From contig NC_088311.1 in assembly GCF_910592395.1 (NCBI RefSeq), positions 25,266,646 to 25,330,645 of the forward strand: DNA of 64,000 bases, written 5' to 3'. The notes beneath the pieces are model-generated. The model did no database searches and was not told where the DNA came from. It saw only the letters and a list, made by a program, of their open reading frames with translations. Position numbers and translations under genes: made by a program. The DNA comes from Lineus longissimus (taxonomy: Eukaryota > Nemertea > Pilidiophora > Heteronemertea > Lineidae). Shown here piece after piece: positions 48,216 through 60,041 of this stretch; the stretch's first letter is position 1, and each line of letters starts with the position of its first letter.

Positions 48216-48303
48216 GTACTTCATTTGTGTGTTAGGACATCTGTCTACAATGGTACCAGTCTGGGTGGAGACAAAATAATGAGGCAGTTTTTGTACGAGT
48301 TGA

Positions 48304-48309
48304 TTTATT
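48304..48309 (-). terminator. SMG9 polyadenylation signal
   Basis: AATAAA on the minus strand about 365 bases past the SMG9 stop, just beyond the 71 bp array. Confidence 0.5.
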
Positions 48310-48673
48310 AAATGAACAGGAATCTATACCACACATCAGTTGTCTTTCCAACGTTGTATTCTCCTGAGCAGGACTAGGTGAACAAGATTCACATAGTGGC
48401 TGATGTGACTTCTTGGAAGAATAAGCATAGCGTATCTCATTCTAAGGAAACTCTATTTGCTGTTTGAAAGTCCTGAAGTTTTGCAAACCACTGGTCTTGA
48501 ATATGTCTCATTCAAAGTTACCAACAAGTCCCTTTCACAACGGAAGAAAACTCAGAGCATGGGAAACTTTCCAACCACTTTCTTTTCTCATCTGTTACTC
48601 AGCGACTCTGGAGCCTGTTTCATGTTGCCAACATGATATCTAGAAGTTACGCCATTGTACGATTTGTAAACCT

Positions 48674-51600
48674 TCACGGGAGAAGACGATTATACTCCGA
48701 GAAAAGCTGGGACTTCTTGACCGCTTCCCATGTCCTTGCAGCGTAATGGAACCTGAAATTGGAAAAAGTATTTTGGAGATGAGAATGTCTAAGATCTCCC
48801 ATGCACCCACTTCTGGGACACATGCACATAAACATAGTCATGCTTTGTCATCTGCAATTTTCTGAAAGGTTTTTCGACAGATATCTTATTCAAACACGAT
48901 CCTGCAGCTTGAGAACACAAGTCACAAAGCCAACATATGTGATTGACACACATCAGACGAACATGACTTCCTACGGGTACACGCTGCACAGAATCAATGG
49001 TGCTACATCTGACAAGTATGCCAAGTTGTCCTTGATTAACTCACCAGTTCTTCTCAGTCAGAGTGGTATGCGTGAGCATAGATCTTGGCATCGAGAAGAG
49101 TTGATTCTTGAACGATCGCATTAAGAAGTCAAAGCCAGGGTGCCCACGGTATTCTGGCAGCAGACTGGAGATCGGGTCTGAAAATGATCAAAAAGAATTC
49201 ACTTAGATCATGAATAACCAAAATAAACAAAATACCAGGGTAGGGTTAGAGTTGCAAAAAGTCAAGGACTTCAATGGAGAACTACTTACTCAGCGAACTT
49301 GAAATTGAAATCTGGATGTTTTGAAAACAACCTCAAATACTTGAAATTGTCTGTGTTGTTGTTGTTGTTCTGATGATTCTGGAATACCACGACTAACCTC
49401 CCCATTTTTCCGTATTGTCAAACGCTGGCAAGAGGAAGACGTTAACGTCCCCCGGGACAGTCTTCTGGTTCAACCCAGGCAGGAGATTACCCATCGACAT
49501 GCTCCCTCTGTAGCGTAATCTCGACTTCTCAAACACCTTGGCCAGAGTCTGCTGCATCGTGTTATAACTCCCGCCACCAAAATCAGATCTCCTCGCTCGG
49601 TTCTGAACAAACACTGAAATATAATTCAAAATTCATTTTTCAATTGAGCAACAAAACAACACAGTCACAACTATACAAAATATCCTGAAGTGAGCAAAAA
49701 CGAAAAGCCAGCAACACAAAGCAGAATTCAATAGCATAAACTGGATAGAACATTCCTTTACTGCTAACATCTCCTTCCCAACAGATTACATCAGCCAGTA
49801 CACAATCAAGTTATGTTCATTTTCTAAGAGCTACATGGTATATGGACATGTGAGTGAACAATGGCATGACAAAGGCTTCATGAAGCCATTGTTCCCCCGA
49901 CATGCATGTATACCAACCATGTAGCTCTTTGTAAAGCTGGCCGAAATGTATTGCTCAGTTATATTCAGAATAAATATCAATGAATTCTGATACGTACCAA
50001 CATTTGGATAATATTCCGGCGTATCGTCTTGACTTGCATTACTCTCATGGCCGCTAGAAGGAGTCGGTGGTTTCAACATTTCAGCTGTTTGTAAAAACCT
50101 ACATAGAACAATACACCAACAGTACAATACATGTCAAATCAGTAATCAAACTCTCATACAAGCACTTCAATGTTTGACATCTTGTTTCGTTGACATTCCG
50201 TTGGTTGTAAAACATTCACCTTCTTCATCTTCGGGTAGGCAGCGGTGCACTCTGGCTTTACATCTTATTCAAAGCACCTCGATGTATTGGTGGGGATGAC
50301 CTGAGGTCTATGGCCAGAGGGACCACAATCGCAGAAGTACAGTGTTGCCAATGAATGATATGAAAGTTTAAACTCACTTGAGAAGGAATGGATCAGTGAA
50401 CCAGTCTTGCACAACCAGCACAACGTTACACACTGTATACATGAAAGCCGCCATCTGAAGAGACTGAAAATCGAGACAGATATCATGCACAGGCCACCTG
50501 CCTTATTGAGGACACTAATTTTGGTCCAAAAGTGGTTATTTCTATTCAATTTAACCTCCGTAATCAGGGCACCTCTCTATTGAGCACAACAGTACCAAAC
50601 TACCGATTAGTGGTCCTACTGTTGTATTTCAGCTAAAGGACGGCAGCCATTTGCCAAGTAGACCTTGACAAGTCTGTCATTCTTACTCTTTAACCAAGGA
50701 GGGCAGCCATTTGCCAGGTAGACCTTGACAAGTCTGTCATTCTTACTCTTTAACCAAGGACGGCAGCCATTTGCCAAGTAGACCTTGACAAGTCTGTCAT
50801 TCTTACTCTTTAACCAAGGACGGCAGCCATTTGCCAAGTAGACCTTGACAAGTCTGTCATTCTTACTCTTTAACCAAGGACGGCAGCCATTTGCCAAGTA
50901 GACCTTGACAAGTCTGTCATTCTTACTCTTTAACCAAGGACGGCAGCCATTTGCCAAGTAGACCTTGACAAGTCTGTCATTCTTACTCTTTAACCAATGA
51001 CCTACCTGCATTTCATGGCAGTTCTCAGCCGCAGTGTATTCTGCAGGGTACTTCTTGTCATGGTGGATCATGTAGTCGAGGACAGAGGCACTCAGCACTG
51101 GTTGGGCATCAAGGAGGATCACCCTCTCACCAGTCACATACATGTCGATTCCTGTCGTCTGGTGACCACAAACTTCTTTCACTTCTCTGCTCTGTGGTCG
51201 GAATGGCCAAGGTCTGGAGGAGAGACGAGGCAGTGTAAGTGATCTAGCGACATGGGTGTCATACACTTTGGCTACACTGGTCACAATAGACTCACTTAAT
51301 TTGAGAGGCAGCAATGTGTAAAACACTACGTACGGAGACGTAATGAAGGTGTGAAATTGGCATTAGCCAAACACCCTCATGTTGCAGACTGCGTTACTCA
51401 CTTGTTGATGTCATCTAAGTTCGCTCCGCCAATGAGAGACATGATGGTAGACTTTCCAACTCCCTGTGGTCCAATGACGCCGATCACATAATAGTGAGTC
51501 TGGTCCAACAAGATCTGGAAACAAGTACCATAAACTCAGACCATTAATGATAAAGTAACATGAAGGTTTGAATAAAGCTATGAACTAAAATCTGCACTCA

Positions 51601-53067
51601 TCGGACAGGTTATTTTCAACTGTCTCTTGCAATAAGTTGGGCATCATTTTGTTATCTTCCTCACACATGACCAGAAGTCGAGTTATTTAATGATGTCATT
51701 CCGACTCTGCTTGCATTGGCCTCCATGGCTAAGAACTGACCATTTTATTATGAGTCTTTTAAGGCCTCCGTTTGACTGAAAGTTGGAGACATAGATGGTC
51801 AACATGTTGTGAGTATGACACTATGACTCTATGACACTATGACACTGAGGTTAACTCTCCAATTATGAGATATGTAAAGTACAATGTTGTCACAACATGG
51901 AAGCCAATACAGTGTAATAGTGGGGAGAATGTTTGAAATACGTCTGTTTGTACATTCTTGTCTTACCTCCATCCCATTCTCACACCACTGGAGAGACTCA
52001 TCCACCAGTTTGATGCTGTGCTGCATGTCAGCTGGCACGGCAAGGCGTGACTGCAGAGAACCTGAACAAATACAAATTATCATGTATTGACTAGGAGACC
52101 ACTATGAATTTTCTCAACGATGGACTGTAATTTTGTAATACTCTGAAGTCCCAAGTATCTCACTTAATTCATAACAAGATGTTAGCCGAAAGATGGAACC
52201 TAATGACTCACTCTCTGATGACACTAGCGGTGTTGGACTTGATGAAGCTACAGGTCTCTGGAGACGATATCCAGGAGTGGCATGCAGCGACTCCATGCTC
52301 ATGGCCGAGGACATGATCTGGGTGCTCACAGGCGACATTTTGCTCTCTTCTCTTGGTTTCACCATGACGATAGGTTTCTCTGGTGCTTTGGCAATCACCG
52401 GAATGGTTTCTTCAGAGGATCTCTGCAAATTGAGAAGCAATACTGTAGCCTTACTCTGTACTTGGCAATAGCAATTGCACTACTCGAGATCCAGAGCCAG
52501 CCTGTCCTCCTGATCTTGGTATCAACGGAACAGGTGTACATAACTATATCTATTCTATGACAGCAAGAAGCCTTTTGTGTGATTTGATGGTCAACCATTG
52601 GCATTTTATGTTTTACCCTTTCTGGTGCTGGCTTAGCTAGAATAATTGGAGTCCTGGACATGCTCGACGGCTGGGATGCTGGCGCTGGAGTTGTCTCTCT
52701 TGATTCACTTTCACGGTCCCTTTCCTGAAAGTAAGATAAACCTTTCCTAAACAAGACAAACAATGGTACTTTCTGATTTTTCTTTCCCTCTGTTACTAAA
52801 ACAGCAATCAACATTACAGAGCCTGCAGCATTTGAACCCAATCTTCAAGAAAAGCAGACTGAAAGAAAGTATGTGTGTGTGTGGGGGGGGGGGGGACAAA
52901 AGCTAAACAATTGGAGGTTCAGGTTCAATCAGAACAACTGTACTAGTCTACTTCATGTTGTTAGTGTTGAAATGAAAGTTAAGTGAAATATGTCAACAGT
53001 ACACCTTTCGTCCACGTCTCCTCCTTCGTCTGCCATTTCTGTCGCGGTCCATTGGATCTGATGACAT
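48674..53067 (-). CDS. SMG9: SMG9, nonsense-mediated mRNA decay factor, 11 coding exons
   Basis: SMG9 forms a G-domain heterodimer with SMG8 and controls the SMG1 kinase that phosphorylates UPF1. Exons 5' to 3' (minus): 53005-53067, 52617-52724, 52212-52422, 51967-52061, 51402-51514, 51006-51213, 50378-50463, 49998-50098, 49398-49613, 49045-49177, 48674-48752. Phases agree throughout; 470 aa (human 520). Recognised: arginine-rich start (GRRRRRRGRK), RTPIILAKPAPER, EKPIVMVKPREE, MQHSIKLVDESLQWC, P-loop GPQGVGKS (about 174-181), QTTGIDMYVTGERVILLDAQPVL, VVQDWFTD, FLQTAEMLKPPTPS, LPEYRGHPGF and NWFHYAARTWEAV at the end. The linker is shorter than in vertebrates. A minisatellite begins in the intron a few bases after the exon ending at 51006. 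AATAAA (minus strand) lies at 48304-48309. MRPL55 starts on the other strand 210 bases away. Confidence 0.95.
50637..50999. repeat. 60 bp minisatellite in the SMG9 intron, 6 copies beside the exon 6 donor
   Basis: Six nearly perfect 60-base units, beginning about 8 bases inside the intron after the exon ending at 51006. On the gene strand each unit includes GAGTAAGAA, which resembles a 5' splice site. The unit is a multiple of 3 and stop-free, so the SMG9 frame reads on through the donor into six 20-residue repeats before ending near 50618. Confidence 0.93.
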
Positions 53068-53277
53068 GCTGCTGATATTCCGTGAAAAATCTAGCCATAA
53101 ACGTAAACTTATTTATGTCTTTAGTCAATAAAATGTGGCAAAAAGTGTGAGAAATATCAGCGTCCTGTAATTCGGATCTGTTAGTCTCACACATGCATAT
53201 TTTCGTAAGTTCATTTTTGTGTGCTACGTGCATGTAGCTAAAAATAGTAGAATTGTACCTTTCTGCGCAAGACTGTC
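53068..53277. promoter_or_regulatory. Putative bidirectional promoter between SMG9 and MRPL55
   Basis: Only 210 bases separate the two start codons, which point away from each other. Both untranslated leaders and the core promoter elements must therefore lie here or in a noncoding first exon. No TATA box is obvious at a fixed distance from either start. The arrangement is typical for housekeeping gene pairs; promoter function itself is inferred. Confidence 0.55.
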
Positions 53278-54275
53278 ATGGCGGCTTTGGGTAACTTTGG
53301 ACGACTTTGCAGTCGATATTTGCCTAAAATTATAAAAAACCACAGGTAAAATTTTGAAAAGATTTCATCAACCGTAAATATAAGATTCCTAGCTACCTGA
53401 TGATATTCATGAAAGGTCATATTCTATAATGATATTTTTAAAATCTGCATTTTAGTTGGTGGTTATTCGATTGTTGGATGAGTTGCGACTTTGGCAGAAC
53501 CTATTTTCGCACAGGAGACACACTGCACAGTTGATATCTGTCTGCTCTATAAAGATTAGAATTTCTTTGGAAAGATTTCATTGAAATTGACTTAACATTT
53601 TGGAAATTATCATAAAACACTCCGGGGCACCCTGCTTAGCCTACGTTGCATAACCTCATCTTCATCTGTCTCCAGGAGCATTGACTCCGAGCGACTACCA
53701 GTCATTACCTCTGTCCAGCCTGTACGACACAATGCCAACTACACCAGTATAACAAGAGCTCATCGGAACTTCTATGCGAGAACCTACCCAACTACATTGG
53801 TGCAACCAGATGGTTCAACTATTAGTATCAGATATCCACTTCCTAGAAAAATCATCAAGGTAAACTTTATCTTTAGGCTCTTTAATCGGACCTTGGAGGA
53901 ATTTAAGTATAATTCCTCCAAGATCGGACAGACTAGTTTATTAGGTAACAACCATGCCCTCAAGGGCTGGAGTAAGATGTCTACAAAATTGTCCCAAATT
54001 GGTTTTTGAGGACAAAGTCACAACCAGAATAAGTTCACTTCAAAGCTCTTTTAAAAATCTCTTTTTCCTGTCAGTTTAGTTGGGCAATGCTAAAAATATG
54101 TCATCATCTCATTTGTTTCTTCCAGTTACCACTTGATCTGTCTACGTTAAGTAAAGAGGAACAATTAACGCGTTTAGCGCGGAGGAAACCCAAAAAGAAG
54201 GTTGTTGTGGAACAGACATTTGAGGGAATGTATGACAATAAGGAATATAGTTACTTATGGAAAAACAAGAAATAG
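53278..54275 (+). CDS. MRPL55: Mitochondrial ribosomal protein L55
   Basis: Three exons: 53278-53345, 53676-53859, 54126-54275; phases 2 and 0 match; 133 aa (human 128). The start [14 protein letters not shown] is a typical basic, non-acidic mitochondrial targeting peptide. The core [30 protein letters not shown] and [17 protein letters not shown] segments match mL55 of the large mitochondrial ribosomal subunit; the protein ends in a basic tail. AATAAA is at 54447, about 170 bases past the stop. The gene faces away from SMG9 and its 5' end overlaps the likely shared promoter. Confidence 0.93.
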
Positions 54276-54446
54276 ACAAATTGTATTCAGATTATTGACT
54301 GCTTGGCTTCTACATGGAGGTTACGTCTTCGAAATAACATCAGTGTTGTGTCTCATCATCAGGAGAAATGTGGAATGAATTCAAAAGGTGGCATCCCTGA
54401 GACAAAGACATTCTTTCTCAGTTCTTTTATATACAAATAGAACCAT

Positions 54447-54452
54447 AATAAA
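54447..54452 (+). terminator. MRPL55 polyadenylation signal
   Basis: AATAAA 172 bases past the MRPL55 stop. Confidence 0.55.
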
Positions 54453-54984
54453 CATGTCTTCTTTGTTATTCAAGTTTTGTATGATTCATGTAAAGTCCCT
54501 GGTGTGATCAAAGTGAAACAGACTGAGCCAAACCATCCTCGTTTGAAGACGCACATTCCACCAGGTTTAATCAGAGACCGAGACGAGAGTGAATGGAACC
54601 CAAAGTTGTCCCAGCAATCTTTAGTGTCACAACCAATAATTTGCGGGCACAACTTGCAGGGATCCATTGGTGATGAATTGGTCTTTGATGCATTGCCAGT
54701 CAAGACATACATGCATAACTTCCATGGCGGCAAGTTTGCTTCTTGTTAACAGGTCACAGCCTTACGGTTTGTAGTTTCAGCACCTCTAATTGGTCATCAC
54801 CATATAAGCTCATAGCAAGTTATTGCCTTCTGCTACCACCAGTTACCTGGCTCGTTTGGATGAGTGTGAGTTTATAATCTTTAATGGAATCTCATCCAAA
54901 GACAGAAGAGTTGATGGTGTCTAAAGTACCCTATTTGAGTTGTGCTACACTAGCTTCATGACAATGGGTCTTCATACAACCTTT

Positions 54985-55500
54985 GTACCATGGAGGACCT
55001 GTCTGCAAGTGCACAGTTAGATAGAAGCTCTACCAAAGGCAGAAGGGTCCTGATGTCTCTAGCTGACCCAACCAATGAGTCCTCTTACAACCTGTGTGCC
55101 GGGGAGGATCTGTCTGCAAGTACACAGTTAGATAGAAGCTCTACCAAAGGCAGAAGGGTCCTGATGTCTCTAGCTGACCCAACCAATGAGTCCTCTTACA
55201 ACCTGTGTGCCGGGGAGGATCTGTCTGCAAGTACATAGTTGGATAGAGGCTCTTCCAAAGGCATAAGGGTCCTGATGTCTCTAGCTGACCCAACCAATGA
55301 GTCCTCTTACAACCTGTGTGCCGGGGAGGATCTGTCTGCAAGTACATAGTTGGATAGAAGCTCTACCAAAGGCAGAAGGGTCCTGATGTCTCTAGCTGAC
55401 CCAACCAATGAGTCCCTCTTACAACCTGTGTGCCGGGAGGATCTGTCTGCAAGTACATAGTTGGATAGAGGCTCTTCCAAAGGCAGAAGGGTCCTTGTCC
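54985..55500. repeat. 111 bp minisatellite downstream of MRPL55, about 4.5 copies
   Basis: Units begin at about 54992, 55103, 55214, 55325 and 55437 (GAGGATCTGTCTGC). The period is 111 bases, a multiple of 3. Stops in later units show that it does not encode a protein. Confidence 0.88.
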
Positions 55501-58500
55501 CAAACTGATGGGCCCTCGTACCTCCTCTGTACCAGTGATGACACATATCAGCGACTTTTTGTGGTTCACATTGCTCCGGCCTATTGTGTCCTTTTAAATA
55601 ATTAGAACAACAACTGAACTAAGATGTATTTTGTTTTTATTGCTCATTCCAACTTTTTTTTCACACACTGTAAAAATGAATTGGTGACAATATTATAGAT
55701 ATGACTCAGATATGACAAATTTTTCACATTTTTACATCGGGTTATCAAGATCTGTTTTCATTTTCAGTGATGTCAATAATTTGGAACGTCGCACATTCTG
55801 AAAGGGAAGAGAACTCAAACATACATTAGAACTTTGACAGGGCCATCAATATTGTAACAAAATGTTAAAGTGGTTGAACCATATCGGGTAGATATTGAAG
55901 TTAACTGAATGACTCGTCTCTCATTCGCAAAGAACACCTCCATATTCTAAATAGCTGAGCAGATGATAAGTTGGAGCACAGGCAGGCACATGAAAGTTTG
56001 AATTTCGGTCTCGTTTCTTGATTCTTAGATTTCTTCCGGTTCGTGAAATAGCCCAAGTCCTGCAGCAAGTCAGTCATAGAATATGACCAGTGGACATTTA
56101 ACATACACGACTACAAATAGAGGACGTCAACAGTAGATAAATCTGGGCATAAAAATAAATTTGGTCAAACCGACATCGGCCACTCCGTTTCCATGACGAT
56201 AAGCTATCAACAGTAAGTGCCATCCACAACCAAGACAAAAGATCCAAACATTAATAGAAGAAAATGGCTGCAATGTTCTGCTGTAAACTACTTGATTTCT
56301 GTGAGTTTTGACAAGGAGTCACACAATTATATCATTGTAATGGAAATGACTTGTGTAATAAGGTTCAAAACTCACATCCTATGAATATAACCAGCAGATA
56401 AGAATCTGCATAGTGTGTATTTATGTGATGTAATGGTTTAATCCTTAAAAAATGCATCTATTTGAAAGGAATGAAATCTGAAAAGTGCACGTCTGAAAAT
56501 AACTTAGGGCAAGAAAAATGTAGGGGTTTACAGTTCGTCTAAGACGAAACCTTGAGTGCTGAAAGATACCACCACATCATTTACAATCCAGTGTGTCATC
56601 ATTGGCCGATCATATTCCATATTGATTTTGAGTTGAAAGCCATAAACTTTCTAAATAAGAATCGGTCATTATATCACCCCACACCCAGCCTAATGATAGT
56701 TTGAAGGATATGCTCAGAATATACATGTTCTGTAAATTTGGAAGTCCGACCAAAAGGTTCCTGTAGATGGTTGTTCTGACCTGGAGCTGAGGTAACTGTA
56801 CTGTCGGTTCAAAACAATCTGTCAGCATAAATGAAATCTAATGAACAAAATACTCAGGAAGTTTGAAAATGTTTCACTGCAGCCAGAGAGATGTAATCAG
56901 CGTGTAATATAGATGGCACAAGTAATCAGTCAGATTGGATGTGGCCGCCATGGCATCTGCTGGTCAGACGATTTGTTACCTGTTGTTGACCTACGGCAGA
57001 GCAACTGACTTCATATAGGGGTTATGGGTAAGTTGAGGACCGAAGACTAATTGATTACCAATATTATTCGCACACAAGCAATCTTTTTATCGCTCATTGT
57101 AATGATAATTATCGCAAGTTGCTCTTCTTCAACGGGTGCTTAAATTGGATGGTACAATGACACATTACAGTAGAAAAGTATGTGGAAATTGACATGTCTG
57201 AGAGGGGCAGTTAACCATCAACCGAATTTACAGCACCTTGCTCGTAAAACATAAAATAATTAACATAAGCTATTTACACCAGCGCCCGGTGGCGCCACCT
57301 ATAGTTTGTGCTCTCTATACCTAAAATGCCTTACAGAACTTTTACATTTACTATGGACCTATATGATATGCTACAACAATTACATCTTACAAACATTTCA
57401 TTTGTCACCAATCTACCTGCCAATGAAAATTGTGGATGACCTTGTTTAGGTCACAAACTCTGATCAAAGTTTATGCCAATATAAAAGCACTGAGAGCCTA
57501 GAAAGGACTTTCTTTGTAACAGCAAGTTGTAAATATCTGCATGATTTTCTGTTCTATACTATGTTTGTTGACAATTCATTTCACCATGACAGAATCGATG
57601 ATCAAAATCCATGTACCATGCTTCTTCATGTCAAGGTCAAAAGATCTGTACACAATCAATTAAAAAAGACAGAATTGTGATTCCATTGCAACACCAGTAT
57701 AGCACTTGTTAATTTCAAGAAGACTTTGTAAATTTCAAAATTTCATAAATCTGGGAAACGTTGGTGTTTGTGAATTGTTTTGAAATAAAGATATTGCACT
57801 AACCAGTGTGAATACATTGAGATGTGTACACATTTATACCAAACACTACACTGAAGTCCATTGCAATGAAGATTGCCAGACATTCCTGTACATTGATATA
57901 TTGAATACAAAGGGAAAGCTGGTCAACTTGAGCTGCAACAGACTTAAATTCAACCAGCATTTAGCTATCTACAACAATATGAAATACTCGTACAATTGGC
58001 TTTATACATGATTTGATTTGGTTGCTGATGAAACACACAATGAAACCATCAAAATGTAATAACCTTTGAAAAGCACCCTCTGAAGTTATAGGAAGAACAT
58101 ACTCATCGAAAGAGCAATTAAGTAAGGATATCTGGTACCCGAATTTATAATTGGCTGTTTAATTGGATCAAGCTAAATTCATCATGCAGGTTGTTTACAA
58201 GTTCCATGCTTATGGGAGCTACGCCCGAGATAAGGTGTAAAGTCCCTCGACTGTCAACTGTAAACTTTGACTTGGTTATCAGAATACTGCAGTCAATCGG
58301 AAAAGTCCATTTTCATTTCGGTTCGTTTCATTTGGATTTCATCAGTAACCACTGAATTCATAGATGGGAACACCTCCATAAGAAAAGAACTCATTGGAAT
58401 ATAGGTTTACGCACACAGTTTCCTTGAAAACAGGGAAACTTTTCAGGAGTTGTGATTGTTTGCCTTTAATAACAATTGTGTAGACCTGTAACAACATTAG

Positions 58501-59163
58501 AAGTAATATTCTTTGAGGCTCTTCCTGAACAGTAGAAGATTTGGCCGACTCAAGTGGGAGGAAGACAAGACCTAATCGATGTGAGGGGATGGATCAGAAT
58601 GTTACCAGATGTACACAACCCCAGGGAGAGCCGCGATTATTTTGATATGTTTATACAAAATATATCAGCGTGTGATTAACGAGCAGAATTAGCAATGTCC
58701 CGTCCCTCTGGGGTCCATCAACATGTGGCCAGCTATGTGGCCGGAGCAACCTGAAGCCCAGCACTCTGCTTCCAAAGCTGGTTAAGTCGTTGGCACTTAC
58801 TCAAGTACCCGACAGAAGTCATCTGCAATATGACTAAAACTATCTCAACTTGACAAAACAACGATCCATTCCCACACATGGTATTTGTATAAGAAAACTG
58901 GTCTACACCTCTGCCATAGGACACCTCTCTATAAAGGCGCATCCCATTTCACAATCGATACCAACTTCCTTTTGAAATTACCAGTGACGATTGAAACTCG
59001 GGACAGCAAAATAAAGCCATCTTTGATAGTGAGTGAGGCATTCAGGTGTTAGCAACTTGAGCTCATTGGTCATGTTAGTGATTGGTGACACGGGAATGAA
59101 AGAATGTTACTTGCTCTGGTGAAACTCACAAATATATAAAATTCGACAAATTCCAACATAAAT

Positions 59164-59270
59164 ATCTCCCTCCTTAACTTGAACCTTTATAGGTAACTAT
59201 ATCCCTCCACAAGATCTCCCTCCTTAACTTGAACCTTTATAGGTAACTATATCCCTCCACAAGATCGCCC
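59164..59270. repeat. 50 bp direct duplication
   Basis: Two almost identical 50-base copies (ATCTCCCTCCTTAACTTG start) in the region 3' of EYA. Confidence 0.85.
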
Positions 59271-60041
59271 TCCAATTCAATTTCCACCTTTTTCTGTCAT
59301 ATATTAAATGTGAACATAAACAGTGATTTTTTCCTCTATGATAACTGGCTTTTGGTTTGCACCCAGAAAGCAGAATTATAATCACGCAGAAGTCCATAAA
59401 ACTAGTCTTTTATAAAACAGATCACGCCAACTGATAGTTCATCTTAACTGTTCATACCATTTACCAAGTCATCATCTTCGATCAAAAGATTCTCTCCTTT
59501 AAAGGTCTTGTAAGATACTTTGGTCATAGTTCAGACTGCATGCGCTGAATTAGCACTTTATGAATTGGTGAGGAACTTTAAAAACTGGTGCGATTTAGTC
59601 ATCGCCAAGTCCCACGTTACATTAACACTGAGTCCAAAGGAGTAAAGCTGCACATCCACACCTGACAGTCTCTACCACTTCACTTGGGGCCTTATTCCTT
59701 ATCGCGTTTATTCCATAAAGCCACATTCTACTCTCAATACCTTGTGAGCAAAATGAAAAATCCTGAATATACTACAAGTCTCATCGAGCAAATTAATAGC
59801 CAGATTTGGAAATATTAGGAGTACCCTGTGTCTTGGAGAAAATCCACTATTTAGTCCATATTCCGTGGAATTAACGCAATTCACAGGGCCCGATTGTATA
59901 TTTCATAATTTATACACTGGTCAAGCCGTCAACTGCATCCGATAATTGTTTATAGTCAGTGTTACATCATTGCAGTGTTCAGTAATTCCAGTGTTCCCTG
60001 ATACCGTATTATATACCGTGTCCCGTATAGCATTAACGATT

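Larger units (their letters stand above)
54276..60041. other. Convergent MRPL55-EYA 3' region
   Basis: About 5.8 kb without a recognisable coding exon except the 111 bp array and a 50 bp duplication. The left part must hold the MRPL55 3' end and the right part the EYA 3' untranslated region; an AATAAA on the minus strand occurs near 59707 and another near 55636. Confidence 0.55.

Noticed and set aside
54477-54749. Open frames of about 90 codons on both strands just after MRPL55
   Set aside because: They lie past the polyadenylation signal and show no family features.
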